DNA of 64,000 nucleotides from Paramacrobiotus metropolitanus (GCF_019649055.1 NW_026570327.1:62001-126000); one strand, 5' to 3'; counted from the stretch's first letter, positions 25,401 through 38,483 are shown. Numbers and translations: made by a program. Notes: a model not told the origin generated them from the sequence alone.

Positions 25401-27390
25401 GGTAAGAAACGATGGGGGAATGGTGAAGTAGGTGACCAAGGACTTAATCGATAACAAGAAATCCACTTTATCCATGGCGCCAATAAACTAAAAAAACTAA
25501 CACTTTTATCCGACGGGGACCAGCAAATATTTGCATTTCTGTAATGCAATTTTAGCAACCTCCGTACTCTTAGCATAAAGATGGACAACAAGATCGCGTT
25601 GCAGATGAACTCGACCTGCAAATCGATACGCTCCGTCCAGTTAACACAGCTTTCCACGGCAATGGTTTTTCTGCAAAATGTACAATCATAGTAGTAGTTA
25701 TATCGATGTACAATTGCATTGCATACTTGTTTACGGACGAAATACAGGACATCCATTATTGTTACAATTTACGGTATTCAAACAAAATATTATATGTATT
25801 AAGCATTTTTCAATAAATGACTGCTCAACTGTTTAAATGTGCACGCAGTTTTATCCATCGTTCTGATACGTATATTAATGAAAATGGGATTAATTTATAA
25901 AATTGGCTTTATAAAAACAATTGCGATGGATTTTGTTTAAATTTTGCCTGCATACGGCTGTTTCAAAATTTCATAGATTTAAGTTTTCAGCCGGCCGAAT
26001 TTTTGATGAAGAACAGCAGCTGTCCGCTAAACGATTGTGGGATACTACTTGTTATTCATGACAAAACTCGTTCGTTTTAAATTCCCAGCTGATAATACAC
26101 TCCAGAGCAATTCACTATGATACCGACACGCGCCGGTGCTATCCACTTAACCCTTGCAGATTAATGCAAAAAAAAAGAGCAATCCCGTCAAATGATACCA
26201 AAGTGGGCGAATCTCAGTTGTAAAATGCTGTCGCAATGAAGGATTACACCGGATGCAGATTAAACCGCGTTGTATAATAAGAAGCTCAATGCAGAGCATT
26301 TACTCGTAATCAAGGCATGCTGCCGATCGCATTCACCAATCACATAAACAAACGCACCCATACGTGTGGCAGACCGGAAATACGAAAAGTCAAATCAAAA
26401 GTGCAAATCCGTATTAGATGTTTGTTAATACGAGTATGAACCTACCTGGAGACATGGGAGAAATACAGAAACAGAACTGCCATTCCAAGGAAAAACTCCA
26501 AGAAAGCCTACAAAAGTGTGTCAGTCGTTTTTAGGTGTTGCAGATTGTGTGCACTAGCGGTGTTATACAGTATACAGCTGCAGTTCAAAAATTTCTCAAC
26601 AGTTCGGTAAAAAACTGAAACATAATGTACTAATTTTAATGGCAACATCCGGCAATGGCCGGTATATATACATCTAATTTTGCTAAAATACTCGTACATC
26701 TGATTCATATATTATGTAAGTATAGAGGTATCTAATTTAGGTTAAAATAACTTTACTTTATTATGTTTTGTACAAAGCGCTGCTGCAAAAATTGTAAACC
26801 ATATACTGCTTGCCATTATATTAGTATAAAAAATTCTTATGACATAAACAACCGCATATTTTATCTGAATACATATTCCACTAAATTAATTTTGTTCAAT
26901 TTAAGCACCAGCGTTCTTCCTGTTGTCGTCGATAGTGAGATAGTTTCCCCGATAACAAATTTCGCCGTGGACATCCAGCTGGGCCGTTCGTTGGCTCCAT
27001 GACCAGTTGGTAAGGCTCCGGGGACTAATTTGTAGCTTCGAGCATTTCGATGTTCCCAGACGGATAGCAGAGCCCTGCCTATCGCTAGTCCCAACGCCAT
27101 AACACTGCCGAACGCCACGCACGCAGCTAAAAAAATTGGCCACATCCGTTCGCCGCAGTGCACGTAGGGCATTGATGCCCAACTGTCAAAGTGAATAAAG
27201 CCTCTTTTAATCTTTTAAAAGACCCATTATAACAATAACAAGACCGTACCTCGCTTCCGTAATCGATTCCTGTGTGGCATTGTCGAGGGTGGCAGTGGTG
27301 TTATCCGTGTCCGAATAATTGATATTGGCGAAGCGAACACGCCGGCGAAAATGGTAGGGGCTGAATAGTGCCGATAAGCCATAATCCATT
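19413..27390 (-). CDS. Slo1/BK-like potassium channel, tandem copy D
   Basis: About 18 exons running right to left, roughly: 27390-27250 (ATG, MDYGLS), 27186-26909 (S0, MWPIFLAACVAFG), 26513-26447, 25668-25565, 25490-25377 (S3), 25185-25033 (S4-S5, GLRCLRACHLL), 24686-24590 (pore helix, TYWEWVYMSVVTL), 24285-24203 (filter STVGYGDLSPKSTLGQ), 23850-23640 (S6 end and RCK1, FASSVPEIYG), 23527-23271, 22749-22470, 22394-22132, 21690-21550, 21358-21228, 21067-20622 (RCK2), 20500-20370, 20092-19900 and 19595-19413 (stop TAA after VYVLTK). The total is near 1,100 residues. Slo1 channels are tetrameric, voltage- and calcium-gated K+ channels of the plasma membrane. S0, S4, TVGYGD, RCK1 and RCK2 are all present. 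The calcium-bowl position reads SECAPSETE rather than a run of Asp. The third S4 arginine is His. The protein ends directly after RCK2, without the long Slo1 tail. No frame break was found. Confidence 0.85.
21777..22011. repeat. foldback (inverted) repeat of a pyrimidine-rich unit in a gene D intron
   Basis: A unit of the form TTTTGRCTATTGTCACCCCC occurs about five times on the plus strand (near 21778, 21815, 21836, 21881, 21912), followed by about three copies in reverse orientation (near 21944, 21969, 21999). The two arms could fold into a long hairpin. It is flanked by AT-rich sequence and looks like a small foldback or MITE-type insertion. No open frame. Confidence 0.7.
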
Positions 27391-28458
27391 TTTATTTATT
27401 TTTAAATGTTATTCCCGATAACTTTACTACTTAAGTATATTCTAACTATCAAACACTATTTTTAAATTTTTAAATAAGAAAATATAAAACAGTTTGCCGT
27501 TGGTGAGTTAGAAACGGAAAATCGCTGCCAGCGCTAATTTTGCGTCAAAAGAAAAATGGAAGTATCTTCTTAAAGTGCCGGGATAATGGCTACAAGAAAC
27601 TGCCGGCACTAACGATCCAGCTCGACTTATGCCGGGTGTAGTCGAGCAGTGCCAATTATTTTCTCTGGAGTACGTTTGCCGGTGGCGCTGTTCGTTGCTC
27701 ATCCGCAGGCGACACCCATTTCGTGTAATAACGTGTGCTGCACTGGCGTGAGAAAACGGCAACAGCCAAACAACGCCCGTGTAACGCTACGGTATGACTC
27801 CCATGCACCCAGTATGTGGACGCGGAAGCTGTTCACCCATAACATACTCCGATCAATCGATGGATTTGTCAACCCATTTCTCGTAGCTAAACGCTTCTGC
27901 GCTTCCTGTGTTGTATACTGATAGCTAAAAAATAATAAACAACTACAAACCTTATCGTGTCCTGCACTCCATAACTAGACCAGTTTTGTCGCCAATTGTA
28001 AAAATTCTAATTACGCCGCGCTGCCAATAAAAGGTTTGTAACGTTTTTAATTTTACGCTTTCATAAAAAATGTATGAGTAGTAGGAATTTGGAAAACTGT
28101 CCGTAATCACGCAAAGCAAGCAGCATTGTATATATAAGTAAACTTCTCAGCATCGCAACGGGTCAAAAGGTCACCGCTACGTGTACCATATACACGAGTA
28201 TATGTGCGCAGTGCATTTTATCTATAACTGTGATAGTCGCGCTAAAATTTCTAGCGCTAATTTTGTTTAACACAAAGAGCGGTCAAAAAATGTAGTTTAC
28301 TTTAGCTGAAAGCCTGAAAGAACAGGTCAGTTAATCACGAAATTGTACAGAATAATGAGAACCGTTGTATCGGTAAGAGCTGAGAAAGACATTTTGTACT
28401 AGATGTTAAAAATTATATTTACAGCACAAAATCGTGCTTATTTGGTATCGTGCTGCAG
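27391..28458. other. spacer between Slo-like genes D and C
   Basis: A 1.07 kb spacer that should contain the promoter of gene D and the 3' end of gene C. The spacers between the tandem genes are uniformly short (1.07, 1.07 and 0.6 kb). No independent gene was seen. Confidence 0.5.
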
Positions 28459-29260
28459 CTACTTTGTCAAGACGTAAACATGGTCATCCCAGCGCAGTAC
28501 GCAGTGTTTCGATGGATTGGTTATGACAATTCGCTTTGTTGTTCGGTAATCATGTCCGTTCATTTTCCTGGATATCCCCAGACAGATCATACAGCATTTG
28601 AGGGCAGCGACAAATAACGTTGCATATGCCAGGTCCTGCCAATAAAAGGGCAGGAAGTTATACTGCACCGGTGGACATTATTGTTACGAAGCCAGTAATT
28701 TACGCATAACTATCCATCGAATACTTACGTTGTTTTCCGCAACGGAAATAATTGACGTCCAGGGACCATCCGTAACAGGAATCAGCCGGATTCTGACATT
28801 GTACTCGGAAAGTCTGTCGGAAGCATAATCGTCTCCGCCCATCAGCCCCACGCCTTCCGCTAAATAGCTCTCCATCAGTGGACTTTGAAACCCGTACAAC
28901 AGATGCTCGAATATAGGCACAGCGAGTGGAGTAAAATAACTCTGCAATTATTCCAAATCTGCCGTTTTCAACAAATTCAGCCCAGCAGGAAGAAAACAAA
29001 ATACCGTGCTGATTAGGGAATCAAGGGCCGAAATTGTTACAGTCTGTCCGCACATAAATGGTTCCATCAGGAAGGCTTCCGTTATTTTTGCCTCCGACTG
29101 TGCGCTGTCGCTCAGTATTCGTACGTTATGATCGTGTTCTGTAAATTGTCGGTTAAAAATTTTATTCAATATGAGCTTTAAAAGGTAAAGTGTATGACGT
29201 AGTATCAAATTAATAACTCGTAAGAATAAAGACAGTATTTTTAAGTCAAGTGCTATAATC

Positions 29261-30985
29261 GACCGAAGCGTAGCGAAGGTCCTCTATGTTCAGCGTTCAT
29301 GAAAAATGTGGTGTCTGTCGGTCACCGCCATCTAATGCACATATGCGCAACCTTTACACTGTAAAATGCCCATATGCGCGGTGGCCGTATATACTCAAGG
29401 TCATGGTCGGTTACCGCCATCTTATGCACACATGCAACCTTTAGACTGTCAAATGCACATAAGCGCGCTGGCCGTATATACTCAAGATGCATGCAAACTG
29501 TGGTGTCTGTCGGTCACCGCCATCCAATGCACATATGAGCAACCTTTACGCTGTAAAATGCCCATATGCGCGGTGGCCGTATATACACAAGGTCATGGTC
29601 GGTTACCGCCATCTTATGCACATATGCGCAACCTTTACACTGTAAAATTCCCATATGCGCGCTGGCCGTATATACTCAAGGTGCATGCAAACTGTGGTGT
29701 CTGTCGGTTACCGCCATCACTGCGCATATACGCGGCATTGCTAGTACGCTACTACTAGATTGCTACAGTAATAAAATGCATACATACATTACGGTTACCC
29801 ACCGCCATCTAATGCATATCTGTACGGTCACCACATACGATGAAACGCACACATGCACGGTCACCCTACTATCAAAACCCGAAGTGATGGCTGGTCGTAT
29901 ATACTCGGGCCGCGTGTTATAAGGTGTCCAGAGGCGCGGTAGCCGTATAAAAATACTGTGCTGCCTACTGCCGTTTCAGAGAATGTTATATTTATCTCGT
30001 TGATAATTCGAGGTAACTATTTTGTATTCCTATCTTTGCACCTTACGTAAACCATTGTGTCTATCGGTCACCGGCACCCTGCTTAAAAGGGTAAAAGGCG
30101 CTGTGTCCATTTGTACTCGAGGTTTGTGGCTACCGTAAGGTCTTTTTTTGGTAACCGATACAACGGTACCCTTTTACCGTTGCACTATTTGTTGCAAAAA
30201 TCATTAAGTTCTGAATACTGTAACCGCTCCATGAGACTTTAACACAGAGCCTGGAAGTCCGGAAATTGTCATAGCTGCTTGGTGTGACCAGCGCACTGCC
30301 GGCATGCCCAAGCTAAGTCATGATCTGACCGTAGGTAGGGCAGTTTTATGCATGGAAGGCTACATTAGTTTAATGAGTAACTATTCTTAAAACCGCTTTT
30401 GACAGTCAGCTCATGAGTCATGTGGAAAATGTTTTGGCATTTTGCCGGGAAAGTTACCGCCATCTACTCGAACGCCGATCAGTTGAACAAACAAACAAGA
30501 CTTGACTACCTGATTTTTCAAAGAAATTTAGAAATTGCATTAAATATTGTCCAGAAACTCGTCTGTAGCCAGCCGGTGAAACCATGCATCCGCCGGCCCA
30601 GAAGGACGTTCACCGCAACTGAGACCGTAAACACTTACATATACGAACGAGTATGTCCCTTCAAGTAGGCTTTAGTTTCACACAATGTTTTTCGTTATGA
30701 CCGGCAAAAATGTCCGATTCAAAACTTTTGCCATATTCTGAAAACAGGAGAATATTGATCTGCCTGGAAGGCCTCATTGGTCACATGGTTGTACTTGTAC
30801 CGCTGCCGCTCTGTACATTAGTGCAGATTAGTGCAGAGTGGCAGAGTCTGTCTGCAGTAATGAAGAGCGGCAATGGTTGCACTCTACAGACACTGTACGT
30901 ACTTTAAAACCGTAACATTCATTCCGCAAATTTTTGCTAATAAGTAGATAAAAAATATTTATAAATTTATTGCTACGCTTCGGTC
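29261..30985. mobile_element. possible non-autonomous element bounded by a 14-bp inverted repeat
   Basis: GACCGAAGCGTAGC at 29261-29274 is found as its exact reverse complement at 30972-30985, enclosing the tandem repeat in a 1.7 kb block inside an intron of gene C. The left copy is also followed by a second inverted GGTC, so it can form its own hairpin. No clear target-site duplication and no coding region were seen, so the mobile nature is inferred. Confidence 0.4.
29290..29830. repeat. tandem repeat with alternating 89/103-105 bp units (higher-order period about 192 bp)
   Basis: The marker ACCGCCATC occurs at 29324, 29413, 29516, 29605, 29710 and 29801, with spacings 89, 103, 89, 105 and 91. 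Each unit also carries GCCGTATATACTCAAG and CATATGCGC-type words. Two unit types alternate, one with GGTCATGGTCGG and one with GATGCATGCAAACTG. Degenerate copies continue to about 30.1 kb. The 130-codon open frame across it is a repeat artefact. It lies in an intron of pseudogene C. Confidence 0.8.
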
Positions 30986-32362
30986 ATACAGTGCCCGCCA
31001 GAAGCGAGTGCACTTTCCTAGTTATGAGCAAGTAAACAGTCAGCAATCGTACAATGACTGCATGCTTGCTGATTGGTCACTTCCAGTTTTATATGCGAGT
31101 AGGAGGTTTTAATTTTCACCTCTATTTCGTAAACGAATTTTTTTGTTAGTCAGTAAATCCGATTATCATCTACCCCCCAGTAGTAAGGCGTTTAGCTTGC
31201 AGCACTTGGCGTCTGCTATCATAACATTTTAGGTAAACATCGATAACTAACTGTAGCTTACGCAGAGCGGTAACAATGGTGAGTTCAAAAGGAACTTCCG
31301 TCATTTTCCCAGCGGGATGGTCAAAGGCATGGCCTTCAGATTCAGTGTCGTCAGCACAGCGGTTTTATCGTCCAGTACCGGATCCACGGATTTGCCACTC
31401 CAGGCGGAGAGCACTACGCACACCGAGGCGGATTTGACGGAGACGGCCCGCAGATCCGCCCGGTCAAGGGGATCGCCGTCCACGACGGTGATCAGCGGCA
31501 GATTGCGCAGCTGCGGCCACTCTCTAACCAGATACTGCGCGTTGCCCAGAAACACGATTTCCTTTAGTTCGTCATGGGGGATGCGACTGCTGCGCAGAGG
31601 CACGACGAAATCGCGCAAGTCCATGATGGGGTCATCGGGACGCGCGGAAACCAGGACAACAATGTGATTATCAAAAGTATAATTTAGCGCCATCCTGCGA
31701 TTCTGTAATGATACTTTGTAGTTGTACTTGTAATACAATGCAAAACTGCAAATGAGTTAATTATAGTGCACGATGAATTTTCGCTTTCTTGCAGGTGCAT
31801 ATCTTACCATCAATATTGAAGAAAATGGACGGCTTTCACACCAATAAAAATTTCGAGTAACATCCAAGGAAATTCTGATTTCAGCATTGTGAAGTGAAGT
31901 GAAGTTTATTGTCCTTGCAACGAGGCGATTGCCCCCTCTAGGCTTCAGACAGCAGAAAGAAAACAGAGTGTAGAAACAATATCCAGAAATATAAACATGA
32001 AAACATGAAGGTCTTTTAAAACAAGCAGGAAACAAAACAAGCAAAGTAACACGCGTTGGCCATTAGCACATGAATAGGCAGAAAGGAAGTGAGTACTTTT
32101 ACTGCGGTTGCGAAAAGTCGTTTTTACCAATGTGGAAAAAGGGAGGGAGACGATCGCGCTGGGGTCGATGCGTAAAACCGAAACCCACGAAATGTACAAA
32201 GTAATTATTAAGTTTCTCAAAATTTTCAAAAGAAAACCGTGGGGAAAGGAAAGCACCGACACTTACGCACGTAATCGCCTTGTACTATCGTTGTCAACTA
32301 TATCGCAACCGTGAAATAATTGCAGGAAAGAAAGAGAAGTTAACACCAAACATTAAGTAACT

Positions 32363-35350
32363 TCACAAACAATAAATATTCGAGTAAAAAACATTTAAAC
32401 AAGAGTTTTCACTTTTAACACTTTCTTTCAAGATCTTTACTGATGGCAAATTGTTCAGTTTCACGGTATTCAGGGCTTCGGTAAAGGTGGCCAGCGTTAC
32501 ATACGCAATGGATTGTAGCGGAAGGTCATTCCAGACGGACACGAGTCTGTTGAGATATGATTCATGGGTGACTGGAACTGTTCTACCACAAATGGTTGTT
32601 GGAGCCGGTTTGATAGGACATGGATGCTTCAGGAGACGGTCAGATGTTCTGGTGTTACCTGCAACAGACTCAAGCACAGCAGCCGAGAGCGTGAGCGGTG
32701 ATACGATTTGGTCACCCAACGGAATTACTTGGAACACCAATTTGTAAATAAACAACAAGGCTTTTTTCAAACGACGTATGCTTAGATCGTCCCATTTTAG
32801 CTCTTTTAGCCGTTTGTTGTAATTCAGGACACCGTTGCCTAAGCGTAGGGTTTTGGTAAATCTTCTTTGACAACGTTCGATTATTTTTCTTGACTGTTTC
32901 AGCACCGGATGCGTTAGGGAGCAGCAGTAATCGAGAACTGAGAGGACGAGTGATTCGAAAAGCCGAATGCGAGCCCCGTAGTCCGTGTATCGAAAAACAT
33001 GATTAATGTAGCCAATTCTTTGGTTACATTTTTTTGCTACATTTTCACTGTTAACTTTAAAATTAAGTTTTCGATCAACAGACACTCCAAGGTGCTTAAC
33101 ATGATCACATTTCGGAACGGGAACGTCATTTATACTGTACTGGAATGGTGAGATCTTATCTTTTCTTCGAGAAATGAACATGGGCAGATTTACTGGGATT
33201 GAGAATCAGCTGCTTGGTGTTAAGCCATTCATTCAAATTTTTCAGGTCTCCCTGCAGCAACTGGCTATCTGTAGTGTTGGTAACAGGACGTAGCAGAACA
33301 ATGTCGTCCGCGAAAACGTACACAGCGCTTCCGTTTTTCAGTGCACGAATAATGAAATTTAGGACGCATATGAACAGTAAAGGTCCCAACACAGAACCCT
33401 GAGGTACGCCGCTGTACACTGGTAGTTCATCGGAGATTTCGTTATCAACAACGACACGTTGCAGGCGGTTTTTCAAATAGTCAGAAATTAGGTGCACAAT
33501 CTGACTAGGGAGATTCATTTCGGTTAACGCACTGATTATTGATTCGTGAGAAAGCTTATCGAAAGCTTTAGAACAGTCCAAAAATACGGCGTCTACAGCA
33601 ATACCGTTATTAATAAAATCGTTAACAGTTTTAACAAAAAGAAAGAGCTGTAATTCAGTTGATCTTTTATGCCGGTAAGCAAACTGATGGTCGAAAAGAA
33701 TTTTATTTTTATTTAAGTGATCACGAATTAGTTGGTCAAGACATCGCTCAAAATTTTCGAAACAGGGTTCAACATCGACACTGGTCTGTAACTGCCCGGT
33801 TTTCTGTGATCTGTTGCAACCTTCGGCACCGGGGTGATGTAAGATTGCTTCCATCTTGCAGGAAACTGACCCTCGTTAATAGCAGCACTGAATACCAATT
33901 TAAGCGGAGCGATGATTGACGGCGCAGCAATTTTAAGAAGCTTGTTTGTTATTTCGAATTTTCCGCTAGATGTTGTAACAGAAATTTTTTGCTAATTGTT
34001 CGAAAATTAAAAGTTCTGAGATTTCCCAAATTTCATTGTTATTACAAATTAAATTTAAGTTCGAGCCACTACAGTGCCCATCGCACGGAGACTGAGAATC
34101 ACGGTATAAAGAGTTCAGAGTATCTGCCTTATCCCTGTCCGTAGTTACTAGTTTGCCATCGCCAACGTTGAGCGGTGGCATACCGATTCGGCCATTTAAC
34201 GACTTCATGTACCGCCAAAATTTCGAAGGATTATTTCTATAAGCCGTAGATACATCACTAAGCTTATGCTGGCCGAACTTCCTGATAAGAGAGGTACATT
34301 TTTTAGAAAGATTTTTCCATTTTATTTTTTCGTCAGCCGACTTTATGTTTTCACGGTACAATCTAAAAGCACGATCTCTCGAATTAATTATTTTTTTAAT
34401 GTTTCTGGGATATTTCATAGATCCTTTACGTATTTTTACTTCGGCATATGTAAAAAACGATCTAGCAATCTCAAGAAAGGTTTTTTCGAATTTTTCCGCA
34501 CGCTGGTTAGCATTAAGGTTAGCGAACAGGTTTGTCCAATCAACAGCTTTAAGCCCATCATTAAAATTACTAATAAGGTTACTCTCAATTTTCCACCGCA
34601 TTACTGTACGGAATCTTCTCCGAAACTTTTTAACTTTTAAAAAAAATTCAAAACCAATATGATCATTGGAAGAAGAGGGCGGACAAATCGGCTTAGCTGG
34701 TTCGAATAGCGCGTTTGCACTTATCAAGCACAAATCAAGACAATTTTGCTCTCTAGTTGGAAAGTCGATTATTTGCGCTAATCCGAATTCTTTTACCGCA
34801 TTTAACAATTCCCTGCTGGCTGGTCTAATTGCTGTTTTATTTGACCAGTTGATATCGGGCCGATTAAAATCACCCAAAATTACACACCTTGCAAACAATT
34901 GAGGAGAGAAATTAGAACGCAGATGTTCAATTAGGGCAGGGACAGCGTGCATGCATTTATCTGGAGACGAATAGAAGGCAATAAAATTCGCTTGAGTGAC
35001 CGAGATTCTACACACAAAATTTCCAGTGCAGGTGACTCTAGCTCCGGCCTGTGAATCGCTCGTAAAGAATTGCGTATAACAATGGCCACACCGCCACGAC
35101 CATCAGCTCTAGCTTTTCGAAAGACAATAAAATTATCTAGGTCAGCAAAACAGGAATCTGTCGTAGAAGGCCTGTCGTGAGTTTCAGTAAGAATGGTCAC
35201 ATCACTGCCTGAACAGAATAATTTTACTTCGTCTTTTTTGTTGCTAACGCTATTCACATTACAACACCGCACACGGATGTTTTCTAAAGAAGACGGATGT
35301 TTCGGCTGCCCTACAACTTCGGCATGATCAGTAATTTTAAAATTATTCAA
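32363..35350 (-). pseudogene. LINE ORF2, endonuclease and reverse transcriptase, frameshifted
   Basis: An N-terminal exonuclease-endonuclease-phosphatase-like domain (RVRCCNVNSVSNK, ILTETH, GDFNRPDINW, SNDHIGFEF) is followed by a reverse transcriptase: SYRPVSMLN, DCSKAFDKLSH, GVPQGSVLGPLLF, YVFADDIVLL (the catalytic FADD box) and the C-terminal connection region to 32363. The frame breaks near 35020, 33985, 33757 and 33170, so the protein is not producible as it stands. At least one break lies in a T run, so part of this could be homopolymer sequencing error. Confidence 0.78.
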
Positions 35351-35385
35351 ATAAGCAAGATCGTTAGTTTCAAAAGTCCCTAACT

Positions 35386-36490
35386 TTAGCGGTAACGTGG
35401 CACGTTTTTTAGGGAGCTATTATAAAACATTCTCGACTTATAAATTTCTTGGTAGACAGTGCAGTATTCATAAGCAAAAGCCGCATGCGAATTTTTAACA
35501 TCGTGTTTACCAGCCGCTTTGCAGTTCACACACACGTATTTAAACAAAGGGTCTGTTTCGGGACAATCAGTAGAAAGATGTTGTTTTCCACAGTATCCAC
35601 ATACTGCACTCTTCTCACACTTTGAAGTAACGTGATAGTATTCACAACATTTCTTGCATTGCGGAACGTAGAAATGGTCACTGACAGGGCATGAATACCA
35701 ACCCAACAATACGGACTTTTTGGTATTCAAAGCGTTGCGCGTCTCAGCATCGACGTCAATGACAACTGCATAGGTCAGCGGGTTAGGGCGATTACTTGTA
35801 AGTTTTGTTTACTACTTTAACTTCACACTCATCATGTAAATTTTTGGACTTCAGCTCAGTGACAAAATTATCTTCGGACATAGCAACTGGAACCCTGCGA
35901 ATTATCATACGATGTTTACGGGCTTTCGGCTTTTCAACATGTACTCCAAGGGCTTCACTATGCTTGTTAAATAGTTCTTCCCCTTTTGCCACATCGTCTG
36001 ACGTTTTAAATTCAACAACGACTGACTTACCAAAACCCGGACGAACTTTCGTTACATTCGCTCCCTGAGCTCCGGTCGGAATAGTAGTAGACAAAATGTT
36101 GCAAAAATCCGTCATTTCCTTGGCCGTTTTGCGGGACTGAGTGGACGTGGGCGCTTCTTTCGGTTTCAGCACCAGGATTTTCTTGCTGGATGCGGCATTT
36201 GGGAATGTTCCATGGGATGACACAGATGCGTAGGTGCTTCTTGAAGCGATTGCCGGGACATTCTGACGGTGAAAAGACTCAATTTCCAAAAGTGCGGTTT
36301 TGTGTAGTTGTTGTAGGGAGTCAGTCAGCTCCAGCACTGCACGGCCATCGGTGGTCAACGCAGTGAAATCCGCTAATTTTTTACACGTAAGAAAATCCGT
36401 AATGAACCGATTAATTTTGGCAACTGATTGGGAAAAATCAAGCAAGGGAATTTCCGACGTCTTAATCGAACTTTTACTGTTTTCCCCCAT
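35386..36490 (-). pseudogene. LINE ORF1, gag-like with zinc knuckles, frameshifted
   Basis: Starts MGENSKSSIKTSE at 36490. The first frame runs to 35792 and the product continues in another frame from about 35790 to 35386. The junction near 35790 (TYK then NRPNPLTY) needs one base. The second half has repeated Cys motifs of zinc-knuckle type (CKKCCEYYHVTSKC, CGYCGKQHLSTDC, CVNCKAAGKHDV), as in ORF1 proteins of R1/Jockey-like elements that bind the element RNA. The N-terminal half has no clear domain. Confidence 0.7.
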
Positions 36491-38471
36491 GATGGGGAAA
36501 ACGAAAGGTCAAGCCTCAATCAACACAGTTAACTGAATCCGGATATGTTATTCTCGCAAGCAAGAAAAGTTAGATGCGCACGCGAGACTGCTTAAGCGAG
36601 AATGAGACTGCTTAAGCGAGAATGAAGTGATTCACTTCGTATTTGCTGCTCGTGATGTATGACAGAAAGGTCAATGAATTTTCAGAGTACTCGGTCAACC
36701 TAGGTAAAATTATAATAAAGCTGGCTTCGCCATGATGGCACAAATAACGTACCTATTTATTTTGCGAAATTTTTTCGTACATTGTTATAGTCCTGCTCTT
36801 TTCAAAATAGTAAATTTTCGTACATAGTTATAGTCCTGCTCTTTTCACTCTTTTCCTGCTCTTTGGCAGAACGTTTTTTTTACAGTTACTACTAGAGGCG
36901 TTGTAGGTCACTGTTAAATCTAGCCGAGCGAACGTACGCATCATTGCGAATTTTGTTCATCAACACATTCTCCCATCCAAAGCAGTAACTTGGCCCTCGG
37001 GTGCAGTCGAGCTTGGATTCCTCCTGGCACTGAATCCAAATATTTCGGTGTGGATTTTGCGGCGCTTCAGTGTTCAGTTTCTTAACTTTAACACCTAGAG
37101 TAAATCGAATTCGATTTGTAGTCCAGACTATTGCGGATAACGAATCAAATTTTTTACGAGCACCAGTCAAAATCATTTTACCGTACTGGCAGTTGCAGGG
37201 CTTGCACTGTGTTATGTCCAGTAGTTCGTTGTGGCATAGCCCACAATACCAGGACACTCTAAAAACAAACCAAGGTTAGAGACAACTAATGGGTGCTGAT
37301 TTTATAATACAAAATAATTCTACAGTGCGCACGAAGATTTAATATACTTAATTTGTAAGTGCCTGTGCGACTAAACACTGTACCAATGTACCTGTGCATG
37401 TCGGTAGCCGAACTAGCAAGAAATAATCCCAAACATTCCTCTTTTATCGTAGCGGAAGAATTACACAAAAGGAAACCGGTTTGCCCGCTAATTTTCTTGG
37501 CAGAACGTGACGACGAAAACGTTCCAATAAGCACCACACCCAGTTTGGAGTAGCAGAATCTGAATGTAGCAAAATTTAAGAAAATTAATTTTTTATCCTA
37601 TGCGATTACTACAGTTATAATACATGTACAGATGTTCTGTATATTACTCGTGGATAAAAAGATATAGATATATCGATTTGTTTTGGTTATAGAACTATAT
37701 TCATTATCAATATATGTTTATATTGTAGATATAGCTGTAATATGTGAACGAACGTTAACGTACTCGGCTGCATGGAAAAATGTCATCCCGTGGAAAACTG
37801 GACTAAAAGACCCGGAATGCAGCTCCATGTAGCAGCCGTGCAGATAATCTTGCACGTCTTGCGAAGCATGCTTAACATCCGAAACCGGTCCGGACATGCC
37901 GCGGATAAGGTTGGACAGTAACGTGGCACACCCCGGCGCTAAGCAGTTCTGCGCGGTGAGAGCCCATTCCAGTTCTTGGAAACAGATTACCGCATCGCCA
38001 CGTTCCATTAGAAAACCCGGTATGGTGCTGAACTGGGACTTCAAATAGAATTATCGAATATGTCAGCAATCATTGTCAACAGCGGCAGTACGTATATGCA
38101 ATTGCAACCTGCTCCGCAAACTCTGTACGTGTGATGTCAATTGAAACTTAGCGTACATTTTAAGAAAATACATTCATATTCTTTATGTGCAGATGTTGAC
38201 AGTCCTTCATGAAAAATTATATCCTTATACATAGATAATTTTTGACAATCCTTATGTGCATCTGTTATCCAAATCTATTACTACAGATTTATACAGAAAA
38301 ATAGTTTGACCTTTATTGCATACAGATACATTTGTACCTTGGTACCGTTTTGCAGCACTTCCACAACGCACCGCAAATACGGGTTGGCGCTTTTTATGCT
38401 GGCTATCGTGAGCAGCGTCGTAGAGTCCTCCTTGTAAGGATCCACAGAACTTCGGTTAGCCAAATGCAGAT

Positions 38472-38483
38472 CCCATAAAAAAG
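38472..38483. repeat. left terminal inverted repeat and GAT target duplication
   Basis: CCCATAAAAAAG preceded by GAT (38469-38471). The first eight bases match the right end (50373-50380) exactly in inverse orientation. Removing everything between the two GAT copies, together with one GAT, restores the gene C reading frame. Confidence 0.75.

Larger units (their letters stand above)
31885..36545 (-). mobile_element. CR1/Jockey-like non-LTR retrotransposon (LINE), decayed
   Basis: A two-ORF LINE lies on the minus strand. Its 3' end near 31885 finishes in ACTTC repeats, a simple 3' terminal repeat of the kind seen in several LINE clades. ORF1 (about 36490-35386) and ORF2 (about 35350-32363) are both present, with several one-base frameshifts. 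Near the 5' end a 20-bp unit (GAGACTGCTTAAGCGAGAAT) is repeated twice at about 36584-36623. Its 3' end directly joins coding sequence of a gene C exon (AEIRISLDV), so it seems to have inserted into that exon. No target duplication was found. Clade assignment is from overall motif style only. Confidence 0.78.

Noticed and set aside
29366-29758. 130-codon open frame on the plus strand
   Set aside because: It lies wholly within the tandem repeat, and its peptide repeats (PICAVAVYTQG) follow the DNA repeat. No start context or domain.
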